This document shows, one piece after another, positions 1-5,610 of a DNA stretch of 9,113 nt (the first letter of the stretch is position 1; the number at the start of each line of letters is the position of its first letter). Origin of the DNA: Arenicella sp. (GTDB lineage: Bacteria > Pseudomonadota > Gammaproteobacteria > Arenicellales > Arenicellaceae). The notes beneath the pieces were generated by a model that was not told where the DNA came from, ran no database searches, and saw only the letters and a program-made list of their open reading frames with translations. The stretch covers positions 1 through 9,113 of the forward strand of contig JAHHOC010000023.1 of NCBI GenBank assembly GCA_018677115.1, written 5' to 3'. The position numbers and the translations under genes were made by a program.

Positions 1-868
1 CCTCAATATTACGCAGGGTTTTGAATTTCTATATCCAGCGGCTAAGACATACTTCCTGAACTTGCAGAATGAGCTGGATACAGAACTCTGGCGCCCGGTC
101 CAGCAACTTCGTCTAATTAAGAACAAAGGCCAGCATGAATATTACAAAACAAGATTGCATCAAGCTGAATATGCTGGAATATTGAACGATCAAATGCGAA
201 CTAACCACCCGTTTTGCGATACACCCTATGGTGTCGTGGATATTGCCCTCACTGCAGTTGTAAACGTGGCCGGCCTATTACAGAAGATGAGGTTATGGCT
301 GGCGGATCGTGATAGCATTATGGACGCGGTAGTTGACTATCAAAAAATCCAATCAGCTGACGGTAATTTTTTAATCCAAGATGTGAAAGCAGCAAAAATC
401 ATATTTTGTGAAGGTCACCAGGCAACGGATAACCCATGGCTGAGCAAACTACCATTCAAATTATCAAAGGGTGAAGTTTTAACCGTCGATCCGGGGGCCT
501 CCGTGTCACAAATGTATAATTGGGGAAATTGGCTGGTGCCAACTTCCCAAGGCATCAAGTTGGGCTCTACATTTGAGTGGAGCAATCTGACAATGTCGCC
601 TGACCCGGAGCGCGGGGAGGATCTGCTCACTAGTTTGCGCAAGTTCACTAATCTCAGCGCGACAACTATCCGACATTCAGTCGGCATTCGTCCTACTACT
701 CTGCGCCGGACCCCTTTTGTCGGCCCGATTACCGCGCTCAAAGGCAGCTATTGCTTTAATGGTTTCGGCAGTAAAGGTTGCCTTTTGATCCCATATTATG
801 CGCAGCTGTTATGTCGAAACGTATTATTCCAGGAAGCATTGCCCGGAGAATTAACGCAGTGTCTTTAA
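1..868 (+). CDS. FAD-dependent oxidoreductase, DAO family (3' part, cut by window edge)
   Basis: This is the C-terminal part (288 residues visible) of a D-amino-acid-oxidase-like flavoprotein. The frame is open to base 2, so the TTG at 62 is not the start and the N-terminal Rossmann FAD-binding motif lies outside the window. The visible end matches the DAO fold: a strand-type segment IIFCEGHQATDNPW (about 407-448), then GIRPTT (683-700) and NGFGSKG (758-778), which in this family line the flavin in the C-terminal part. Such enzymes oxidise C-N bonds of amino acids or N-substituted glycines. The next gene overlaps its 3' end and encodes an MnmM-type tRNA methyltransferase. A role like the oxidase domain of MnmC (removing the carboxymethyl group from cmnm5U34 of tRNA) is therefore plausible but inferred. 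A glycine/sarcosine oxidase-like role is the alternative. Family call firm, substrate uncertain. Confidence 0.85.
   Translation, partial: LNITQGFEFLYPAAKTYFLNLQNELDTELWRPVQQLRLIKNKGQHEYYKTRLHQAEYAGILNDQMRTNHPFCDTPYGVVDIALTAVVNVAGLLQKMRLWLADRDSIMDAVVDYQKIQSADGNFLIQDVKAAKIIFCEGHQATDNPWLSKLPFKLSKGEVLTVDPGASVSQMYNWGNWLVPTSQGIKLGSTFEWSNLTMSPDPERGEDLLTSLRKFTNLSATTIRHSVGIRPTTLRRTPFVGPITALKGSYCFNGFGSKGCLLIPYYAQLLCRNVLFQEALPGELTQCL
845..850 (+). promoter_or_regulatory. Ribosome binding site deciding the GTG start of the methyltransferase
   Basis: GGAGAA lies 8 nt before the GTG at 859, inside the coding end of the upstream oxidoreductase gene. It is the only good Shine-Dalgarno match among the candidate starts (TTG 778, ATG 811, GTG 859). 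Confidence 0.65.
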
Positions 869-1506
869 CTCAACGCGCACACAAACTGATTCGACAGCAT
901 TTCCAGGATCCCAGCATACCGCGTGATCTGGCGGTCGATGCCACTTGTGGGAATGGTAATGATACCGAGTTTCTGTCACGCTTGAATTTTCGGCAGGTCG
1001 TAGGATTTGAGATACAGGAAGACGCGATCATCAGAACAAGGATGCGGATGGACGAGCTAGGGGTAACCAATGTCGGCCTGATCCTCGATGGTCATGAGTC
1101 ATTGGGCAGGCATATTGCAGGGAAAATTGATTGCGTTATGTTTAACCTTGGTTACTTACCGGGTGGCGACGAAAACCTCACCACACACGCGGTAACGACG
1201 CTTGTGGCACTCAAGTATGCCACCGAAAAACTATCGGATACGGGCATTATTTCGCTACTCTGCTACCCCGGGCACCCGGCGGGAATGCAGGAAACCAAAA
1301 CCCTTCAACGATGGCTTAAAACCTTGGGCAAGCAATTTAAAATTCAGGCCAAAATGTCAAGAAACAGGCACGAAGCAACGCCGATTCTATATGCCATCAC
1401 GCGTAAAAAACAGCAACCCGAAGATGACGACACGATTAAGTTTGCTTCGCAAGATGAGAGCCGATCCCTGCACACCATCGACCCGGTTGACGAGGAAACA
1501 ATTTAA
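859..1506 (+). CDS. mnmM: YtqB/MnmM-family SAM-dependent methyltransferase
   Basis: A 215-residue class I methyltransferase of the 'rRNA methylase' Pfam family, whose Bacillus member YtqB (MnmM) methylates nm5s2U34 of tRNA to mnm5s2U. SAM motif I is VDATCGNGNDTEFL (residues 26-39), followed by the acidic strand GFEIQ (49-53). The family signature NLGYLPGGDE is at 96-105 and a YPGHP loop at 136-140. The C-terminal roughly 25 residues are acidic and polar and look like a poorly conserved tail. Start choice: GTG at 859 has GGAGAA eight bases upstream and gives MSLTQRAHKLI, the expected family N-terminus. The in-frame ATG at 811 and TTG at 778 would add 16 and 27 unconserved residues and lack a good ribosome site. 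With the GTG start it overlaps the upstream oxidoreductase by 10 nt, suggesting translational coupling. The symbol is by family; activity in this organism is not shown. Confidence 0.85.
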   Translation: MSLTQRAHKLIRQHFQDPSIPRDLAVDATCGNGNDTEFLSRLNFRQVVGFEIQEDAIIRTRMRMDELGVTNVGLILDGHESLGRHIAGKIDCVMFNLGYLPGGDENLTTHAVTTLVALKYATEKLSDTGIISLLCYPGHPAGMQETKTLQRWLKTLGKQFKIQAKMSRNRHEATPILYAITRKKQQPEDDDTIKFASQDESRSLHTIDPVDEETI

Positions 1507-1540
1507 CCGATTGATCCAAATGAAGACGACCCTACTGCAC

Positions 1541-1609
1541 CCTGAGGCAGTCAGCCTGAGGGGGCAACCTGACGCGGTCTGCCTGACGCGGTCTGCATGA
1601 CGCGGTCAG
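1541..1609 (+). repeat. Degenerate 14-bp tandem repeat, about five units
   Basis: Units begin at 1541, 1555, 1568, 1582 and 1596. The third and fourth are identical (CCTGACGCGGTCTG), the fifth differs at three positions (CATGACGCGGTCAG), and the first two are more diverged (CCTGAGGCAGTCAG and a 13-base CCTGAGGGGGCAA). The last unit contains the small inverted repeat TGAC-GCG-GTCA. The array fills most of the 112-base gap between the convergent methyltransferase and M48 protease genes. It could act as a weak hairpin or terminator region, but no T-run follows directly on the plus strand, so that role is speculative. Confidence 0.8.
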
Positions 1610-1618
1610 CACGACCAA

Positions 1619-3067
1619 CTATTTAATCAATTTTATTTTTTGACCGGGGGTTGGTTCACCCTCGGGATACATGTCATTGATCAGGCGCAATTGGGCTTCA
1701 GCATATTCGCTGAGATTGGCTTTTGTGGCGAGCCCAGCAAAGGTGTCGCCTGGCCTGGCCGTTATCACCTCAATTTTGCTCTCTTCGGCCAGCGTTCGTT
1801 CCTCCGGCTTTAACCGCCGTACGCTCTGCGCTGTATTGAAGAAAGTTTCATTGGGCAATGTCGTCTGACCCTGCCCCAGGATTAAAAATGCCTGTGCGCC
1901 CCGGTATAGGGCGCTGACGCGAATATTCTGCCGCTGACCGGTCTGTTGATTGCTTAACGTCGCAACTCCGGCGTAGCCCTGATCTTCTGTAGTATTCAAG
2001 CGCCGGCCATCGCGAAAGTTTTCAAATTTGGAGCGTAAATAACGATCCGCACTCAATCCCGGGGTAGCAGAGTCCATGCGCATTTGAATTGCCTGGGTAC
2101 CATCCGGTGAAACGCCGGTAAGCGATGCGGGCTGGTTTAGAACTCTCCAGTCCTGAGGAAATTCGATAAACAGGTCCAGGTCATTATGATAGAACTTGTT
2201 ACCCCGCGTGATTCCCTGCGCTTCGCTTTCGCCGAAAGTCATGCCATCGGTAAGGCGGATAAATTTGCCATCATCCGGCACCGGCTGATTAATATCGCGG
2301 AATTGCTCAGCTGCTTTAATCACTTCCTGCAAGCGCTGATCATTGCGTGGATGAGTGGCAAACAAACCGTGATACGCCTGCGGCTGTCGGCCCTCAGCTC
2401 GAGCCCGCTCGGCGGCAAACAGCTCCTGGTTCTTCAAAATGCCGATCACACCGATCATCTCGTCAACGTCATAGTTATTTTTGGCAATGTATTTTGCGCC
2501 CAGGCCGTCTGACTGCAGTTCCTGCTTACGGCCGTAACCACTCATCAGGGCTCCGCCCAGTATCTGTGACATCTGCACCAGCTCCCTGTTGCCGGTGCCG
2601 ATGGCGACCGCTGCCGTTGCCACTCCTGCTACCTGCTGCTGTGCTGCCCGCTGTGCCCCGTGCCGCGCCGTGACGTGGCCAATCTCATGCCCGATAACAC
2701 CCGCCAGGTGGGACTCTTTGTTCATATACGCCATAATCCCCCTGGTGATATAAACAAAGCCACCCGGAATCGCGAAGGCGTTTACCTGCGGACTATCAAG
2801 CAGGGTAAAGGTCCACTCTAAATCCGGTCGTTCGCTTTTTGCCGCCAGGCGCTGGCCTATGTCGTTTACGTATGCCTGTAATTCAGGATTATCGTAGACC
2901 GTGTACTGCTGCATGATCTGCTGGTGATATTGAGGGCCTACCGAGAGCTCCCATTTCTCGGACATAGCAAGTTCGCGCTTGCCCGACACCGGATTGGTGG
3001 CACAGGCCTGCAGAAACAGGAGCAGGAAAAGGGTCGATACGACGCGGCTGAAAAGATTACTAGTCAT
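1619..3067 (-). CDS. Lipoprotein M48 family zinc metalloprotease with C-terminal LysM-like segment
   Basis: A 482-residue secreted lipoprotein. A short positive N-terminus and hydrophobic run end in a lipobox LQAC with the lipidated cysteine at residue 22. The peptidase M48 domain has the zinc motif HEIGH (127-131) and the third ligand helix ELQSD (Glu183, Asp187), followed by the family's THPRNDQRL segment. A middle domain of unknown fold follows, and the last 50 residues (about 433-482; GDTFAGLA...PGQKIKLI) resemble a LysM peptidoglycan-binding repeat. It lacks the TPR domain expected in BepA, so it is a relative rather than that enzyme. Likely role: periplasmic quality control or cell envelope processing, anchored to the inner face of the outer membrane. 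Start: ATG 3067 has GAGGAT 7 nt upstream, whereas the longer TTG at 3082 has none. It reads toward the methyltransferase gene and seems to be its own unit. Confidence 0.9.
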   Translation of the reverse strand: MTSNLFSRVVSTLFLLLFLQACATNPVSGKRELAMSEKWELSVGPQYHQQIMQQYTVYDNPELQAYVNDIGQRLAAKSERPDLEWTFTLLDSPQVNAFAIPGGFVYITRGIMAYMNKESHLAGVIGHEIGHVTARHGAQRAAQQQVAGVATAAVAIGTGNRELVQMSQILGGALMSGYGRKQELQSDGLGAKYIAKNNYDVDEMIGVIGILKNQELFAAERARAEGRQPQAYHGLFATHPRNDQRLQEVIKAAEQFRDINQPVPDDGKFIRLTDGMTFGESEAQGITRGNKFYHNDLDLFIEFPQDWRVLNQPASLTGVSPDGTQAIQMRMDSATPGLSADRYLRSKFENFRDGRRLNTTEDQGYAGVATLSNQQTGQRQNIRVSALYRGAQAFLILGQGQTTLPNETFFNTAQSVRRLKPEERTLAEESKIEVITARPGDTFAGLATKANLSEYAEAQLRLINDMYPEGEPTPGQKIKLIK

Positions 3068-3074
3068 TGCAATG

Positions 3075-3080
3075 ATCCTC
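3075..3080 (-). promoter_or_regulatory. Ribosome binding site deciding the ATG start of the M48 protease
   Basis: On the minus strand GAGGAT stands 7 nt before the ATG at 3067. It supports that start over the TTG at 3082, which would place the ribosome site within the coding region. Confidence 0.7.
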
Positions 3081-3114
3081 AAAAAAACTGGCGCTAGAGC
3101 ACAATTAGGGTAGC

Positions 3115-3134
3115 ACAGAATAAAGCAATTCTGT
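3115..3134. repeat. Small inverted repeat upstream of the M48 protease gene
   Basis: ACAGAAT (3115-3121) and ATTCTGT (3128-3134) are perfect 7-bp arms around a 6-base loop. It lies about 50 nt before the protease start and downstream of the desaturase gene. On the minus strand the next bases include a TGCTACCCT, an extended -10-like element, but I see no matching -35 box. It could be an operator or a weak AT-rich hairpin. No U-tract follows on the minus strand, so it is not a standard terminator for the desaturase transcript. Confidence 0.4.
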
Positions 3135-3163
3135 TTTGACGCAGTATCAGGATTTACAAAAAT

Positions 3164-3214
3164 TAGCGAAATGAAGCCATTAGCGAAATGAAGCCATCAG
3201 CGAAATGGAGCCAG
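3164..3214. repeat. 17-bp tandem repeat, three units, overlapping a gene end
   Basis: Units at 3164-3180 and 3181-3197 are identical (TAGCGAAATGAAGCCAT). The unit at 3198-3214 differs at three positions (CAGCGAAATGGAGCCAG). The third unit is inside the desaturase gene and encodes its last residues and part of the stop. The other two extend downstream, so the 3' end of the gene appears to have been copied in tandem. Each copy on the minus strand reads ATGGCTTCATTTCGCTAA, a five-codon frame (MASFR) beginning in the stop before it. Confidence 0.9.
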
Positions 3215-3982
3215 CAACATCCTGTCGAGCGTGTCGCATGCCTCGTTCTCTGCCGCCAGGCCTATTTGCATATCCATATGCCCTCCGGAAGGTTGCGGTG
3301 TATAGGTATGAAACAGTTTGTCCCACCAGATAAGAAAAAAACCGTAATTGGTATTTTGCTCATGAACCAGTGTTGAATGATGTACGCGGTGCACATCCGG
3401 TGTGGCTATAACCCAGCGCAACGCTTTATCAAACCCTTTGGGCAGAGCAAAGTTACTGTGGTTGAATGCCGGTCCAATAAATAGTAACAACTCGAACAGA
3501 ATTACCGCCGCTACCGGTGCACCCAGAAGCACAACAATCAGGGATTTATACAAAAGCGATAACAACAGTTCAACCGGGTGAAAACGAATTGCAGTAGTGA
3601 CGTCCATATCCCGGTCTGCGTGATGCACTTTGTGAATGCGCCACAGCAATCCTATTTTATGAGTTGCCACATGTTGCCAGTACACCGCCAGATCCAGCAT
3701 CACTACACTCAGCGCCACAGTTGCTACGCCTGGTAACGGGAGCATGTGGGATAAACCCACTTGCGAATCAATTGCCCACGCAGAGACCACTACCAGGCTT
3801 AGCGGCACTAACATTCTCAGCATCACTGTATTGAAGGCAAACAGCAATAGATTATGCACAGCCCGACGGATACCAGAAGCCGCAACATCGCGCCTGGGGT
3901 ATATTGCCTGCAATATCAGCAGCACGAGAAACGCGCCGAAGGGCAGCAGACCTAGGGTGTTGACCAGGGTGGCGTTATCCAA
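3197..3982 (-). CDS. Sterol desaturase / fatty acid hydroxylase family membrane protein
   Basis: A 261-residue integral membrane protein of the FA_hydroxylase superfamily, di-iron oxygenases that hydroxylate or desaturate lipids. The histidine clusters are complete: HVATH (104-108), HKVHH (117-121), RFHPVE (133-138), NHSN (174-177) and HRVHH (198-202), with a NTNYG signature at 210-214. Hydrophobic segments at about 10-27, 45-70, 83-101 and 145-170 fit the usual fold with the metal centre facing the cytoplasm. The start is a TTG only 4 nt after the stop of the ParA-type gene. The next Met is at residue 53 and would remove the first membrane segment, so TTG is kept. The ribosome site is weak, suggesting translational coupling. 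The lipid substrate cannot be told from sequence. The gene end lies in a 17-bp tandem repeat. Confidence 0.88.
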   Translation of the reverse strand: MDNATLVNTLGLLPFGAFLVLLILQAIYPRRDVAASGIRRAVHNLLLFAFNTVMLRMLVPLSLVVVSAWAIDSQVGLSHMLPLPGVATVALSVVMLDLAVYWQHVATHKIGLLWRIHKVHHADRDMDVTTAIRFHPVELLLSLLYKSLIVVLLGAPVAAVILFELLLFIGPAFNHSNFALPKGFDKALRWVIATPDVHRVHHSTLVHEQNTNYGFFLIWWDKLFHTYTPQPSGGHMDMQIGLAAENEACDTLDRMLLAPFR

Positions 3983-3986
3983 ACTA

Positions 3987-4622
3987 CTATTCGGGTGTGC
4001 GCTTTTTTTCGATCCAGTGAATTATCGGCTTCCATTCTTCCATGTCTTGTTTAACCTGGCCAATCGGCATTTCAAAAATGCCAACTCCGGTGTCAGCGGC
4101 TTTTATATAATTCTGTGAGTTCCTCAACGTACCAACGAAGGGAATATCCAGCGAATTGAGAAATTTTTCGAGCACCTGATAGGAATTATAGTGCCGGTGT
4201 GTGCGGTTGGCGACCACCCCGACAATTGCTTTAGCATTATTAGCGCGAATGCGGCTCACGATGTCAGCCACGAACGATGCCGACACCCTGATGTCCAGGG
4301 CTGAGGGCAGCACTGGAATGATCACCACATCAACCAGCTTAATGAGTCTGGCAACTTTAGCGCTGTCAGTACGGGCGGGCACATCATAAATAATGCGCTG
4401 GGTATCAGGCTTTGGATAAATCTTGCCATGCAATCCGTTGAATCCCTGTATTGCCACCTCGCTATCAGGCCGCACTCGCAACCACTCCATACTGGATTGT
4501 TGCGGATCAAGATCCACCAGCACAGTGGACGTGTTCCATACCGCATAATAGGTAGCCAAATTAGTCGCGATTGTGGTTTTGCCACATCCGCCCTTGGGGT
4601 TTACGACTAAAATTGATCGCAT
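3987..4622 (-). CDS. ParA/MinD-type P-loop ATPase, orphan
   Basis: A 211-residue ATPase of the ParA superfamily. It has the deviant Walker A motif KGGCGKTT at residues 10-17 with the signature lysine Lys10, the switch I type segment VLVDLDPQQSS (Asp37, Asp39) and a Walker B-like IIYDVPA with Asp80. ParA proteins dimerise on ATP and position DNA or protein cargo. No parB, centromere-like array, chemotaxis, flagellar or carboxysome gene is nearby, and there is no N-terminal DNA-binding domain, so this is a short orphan whose cargo is unknown. ATG 4622 has GAGGA 7 nt upstream; a longer frame from 4664 has no ribosome site and adds an unconserved polar leader. It heads a two-gene unit with the desaturase gene and has a good promoter with a flanking inverted repeat. 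Confidence 0.88.
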   Translation of the reverse strand: MRSILVVNPKGGCGKTTIATNLATYYAVWNTSTVLVDLDPQQSSMEWLRVRPDSEVAIQGFNGLHGKIYPKPDTQRIIYDVPARTDSAKVARLIKLVDVVIIPVLPSALDIRVSASFVADIVSRIRANNAKAIVGVVANRTHRHYNSYQVLEKFLNSLDIPFVGTLRNSQNYIKAADTGVGIFEMPIGQVKQDMEEWKPIIHWIEKKRTPE

Positions 4623-4629
4623 TTGACTT

Positions 4630-4634
4630 TCCTC
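4630..4634 (-). promoter_or_regulatory. Ribosome binding site deciding the ATG start of the ParA-type gene
   Basis: GAGGA on the minus strand is 7 nt before ATG 4622, giving a protein that begins five residues before the first beta strand of the P-loop fold. Upstream in-frame ATGs at 4652 and 4664 have no such site. Confidence 0.75.
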
Positions 4635-4655
4635 ACTATCATTGGATGCCATCGC

Positions 4656-4714
4656 GGCATGCAAACTTAATTCGATTTAGCTGAATCAGGATACCGTTTT
4701 TTGATTTGCATGCC
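4656..4714. repeat. 10-bp inverted repeat flanking the promoter, possible operator
   Basis: GGCATGCAAA (4656-4665) and TTTGCATGCC (4705-4714) are perfect inverted copies 39 bases apart. One copy overlaps the predicted -35 box. The other is in the leader, about 16-25 bases past the predicted start. Each arm contains the palindrome GCATGC. The arrangement fits two sites for one regulator, or a hairpin in the transcript if transcription starts upstream; neither is shown. Confidence 0.6.
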
Positions 4715-4716
4715 AA
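4688..4716 (-). promoter_or_regulatory. Sigma-70-type promoter for the parA-desaturase unit
   Basis: Reading the minus strand, TTGGCA (4716-4711; 5 of 6 match to the -35 consensus) and TATCCT (4693-4688; 4 of 6 match to -10) are separated by exactly 17 bases. Transcription would begin near 4681, leaving a leader of about 58 bases before ATG 4622. Predicted from sequence only. Confidence 0.55.
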
Positions 4717-4747
4717 TCAGATGTCCGCGGGATCAGGCTAACGCGTG

Positions 4748-5602
4748 CTACAGAGTACATAACAGACCAAACCAGACAATACCGCCAACCCACCCATTAT
4801 TGATGAAGGCCGCAAAGCACAGAGCCCGGTCTCGATTCCTGATCAACCACTGTTGATACAGAAACAAAGCTGCCACCAGGGCTATAGAAATGCCGTAAAA
4901 AGCATTCAAATTCAGCTCCAACATCAAACTTAGCAGCAGTGACACAACGACAACCTGCAGCGCGCCAATGATAATCTTGTCGCGGTTTCCGAACAGGATG
5001 GCCGTTGAATTAATACCGATTTTCAAATCGTCCTCCCGGTCAGACATCGCATACTCGCTATCATAAACCAGAACCCAACAAATATTGGTCGCCAGCAATA
5101 GCCAGAATGCCGCATTAAAGGCGTGATCGAGGGCAACGTAGGCCATCGGGATGCCAAATGAAAAGGCTATTCCCAGAACCAGCTGCGGTGCCTGAATGAC
5201 ACGTTTCATAAAGGGGTAAATGACAGTGAGCAACAGTGCTGGTATCGACCAGGGCCAAACGCGCTCAGGGAGAAGCAACAGGAGTGTTAAAGCCACAGCA
5301 CAGAGCACAGCGAATAATCCCAATGCCTGATTAGCGGATAATTTACCCGACGCCAGAGGGCGACCTGTAGTGCGCTCGACCTTAGGGTCGATGTCCCGAT
5401 CCGCCCAGTCGTTAATAACGCAACCTGCTGATCGCATGACGAACACACCGAGTGCAAAGATCCACACAATTTGCGCAGGCGGGTCGCCATCAGATGCCAG
5501 CCATACTGCGCACAGGGTGGGCCAAAGCAGCAGCAACCAGCCAATTGGTTTATCCACCCGCATAAGTTGTAGATAATGCGGAAAATCTTGATGCAGTTTC
5601 AT
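4748..5602 (-). CDS. ubiA: 4-hydroxybenzoate polyprenyltransferase
   Basis: UbiA attaches the polyprenyl tail to 4-hydroxybenzoate in ubiquinone synthesis, in the inner membrane. The protein is 284 residues, normal for the family. The two Mg-diphosphate motifs are present: NDWADRDID followed by VERTTGRPLASG (64-86), and YDSEYAMSDREDD (180-192) followed by the typical GINSTAILFG (196-205). The N-terminal RVDKPIGWLLLLWPTL (15-30) matches the family. About eight or nine hydrophobic segments fill the rest. It begins 8 nt after the recG stop and so probably shares its transcript. The ribosome site is weak. No ubiC (chorismate lyase), its frequent partner, is in the window. No clear terminator lies downstream. 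Confidence 0.97.
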   Translation of the reverse strand: MKLHQDFPHYLQLMRVDKPIGWLLLLWPTLCAVWLASDGDPPAQIVWIFALGVFVMRSAGCVINDWADRDIDPKVERTTGRPLASGKLSANQALGLFAVLCAVALTLLLLLPERVWPWSIPALLLTVIYPFMKRVIQAPQLVLGIAFSFGIPMAYVALDHAFNAAFWLLLATNICWVLVYDSEYAMSDREDDLKIGINSTAILFGNRDKIIIGALQVVVVSLLLSLMLELNLNAFYGISIALVAALFLYQQWLIRNRDRALCFAAFINNGWVGGIVWFGLLCTL

Positions 5603-5610
5603 GACATTAT

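Noticed and set aside
62..868. A complete 268-residue gene starting at TTG 62
   Set aside because: The frame is open to base 2 and the upstream residues continue naturally. A DAO enzyme needs its N-terminal FAD-binding motif, so this is an edge-truncated gene.
1202..1600. A 132-residue plus-strand reading frame across the methyltransferase end and the 14-bp repeat
   Set aside because: It overlaps most of the methyltransferase gene in another frame, has no recognisable domain and runs into tandem repeats.
1541..1609. Tandem units as a CRISPR array
   Set aside because: Units are 14 bp with no spacers between them and no cas genes are present.
2186..2673. Plus-strand reading frames opposite the M48 protease
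   Set aside because: They are antisense to a well-supported gene and their translations show no family signature.
3188..3376. A 62-residue plus-strand frame starting in the 17-bp repeat
   Set aside because: It is antisense to the desaturase C-terminus, which carries conserved motifs, and has no ribosome site of note.
4623..4664. N-terminal extension of the ParA-type protein (MHAAMASNDSEESQ)
   Set aside because: The strong GAGGA ribosome site sits inside this stretch, 7 nt before ATG 4622, and the extension is not part of the fold.
4717..4747. A terminator after ubiA
   Set aside because: I found no GC-rich stem followed by a U-run on the minus strand, so read-through into parA remains possible.
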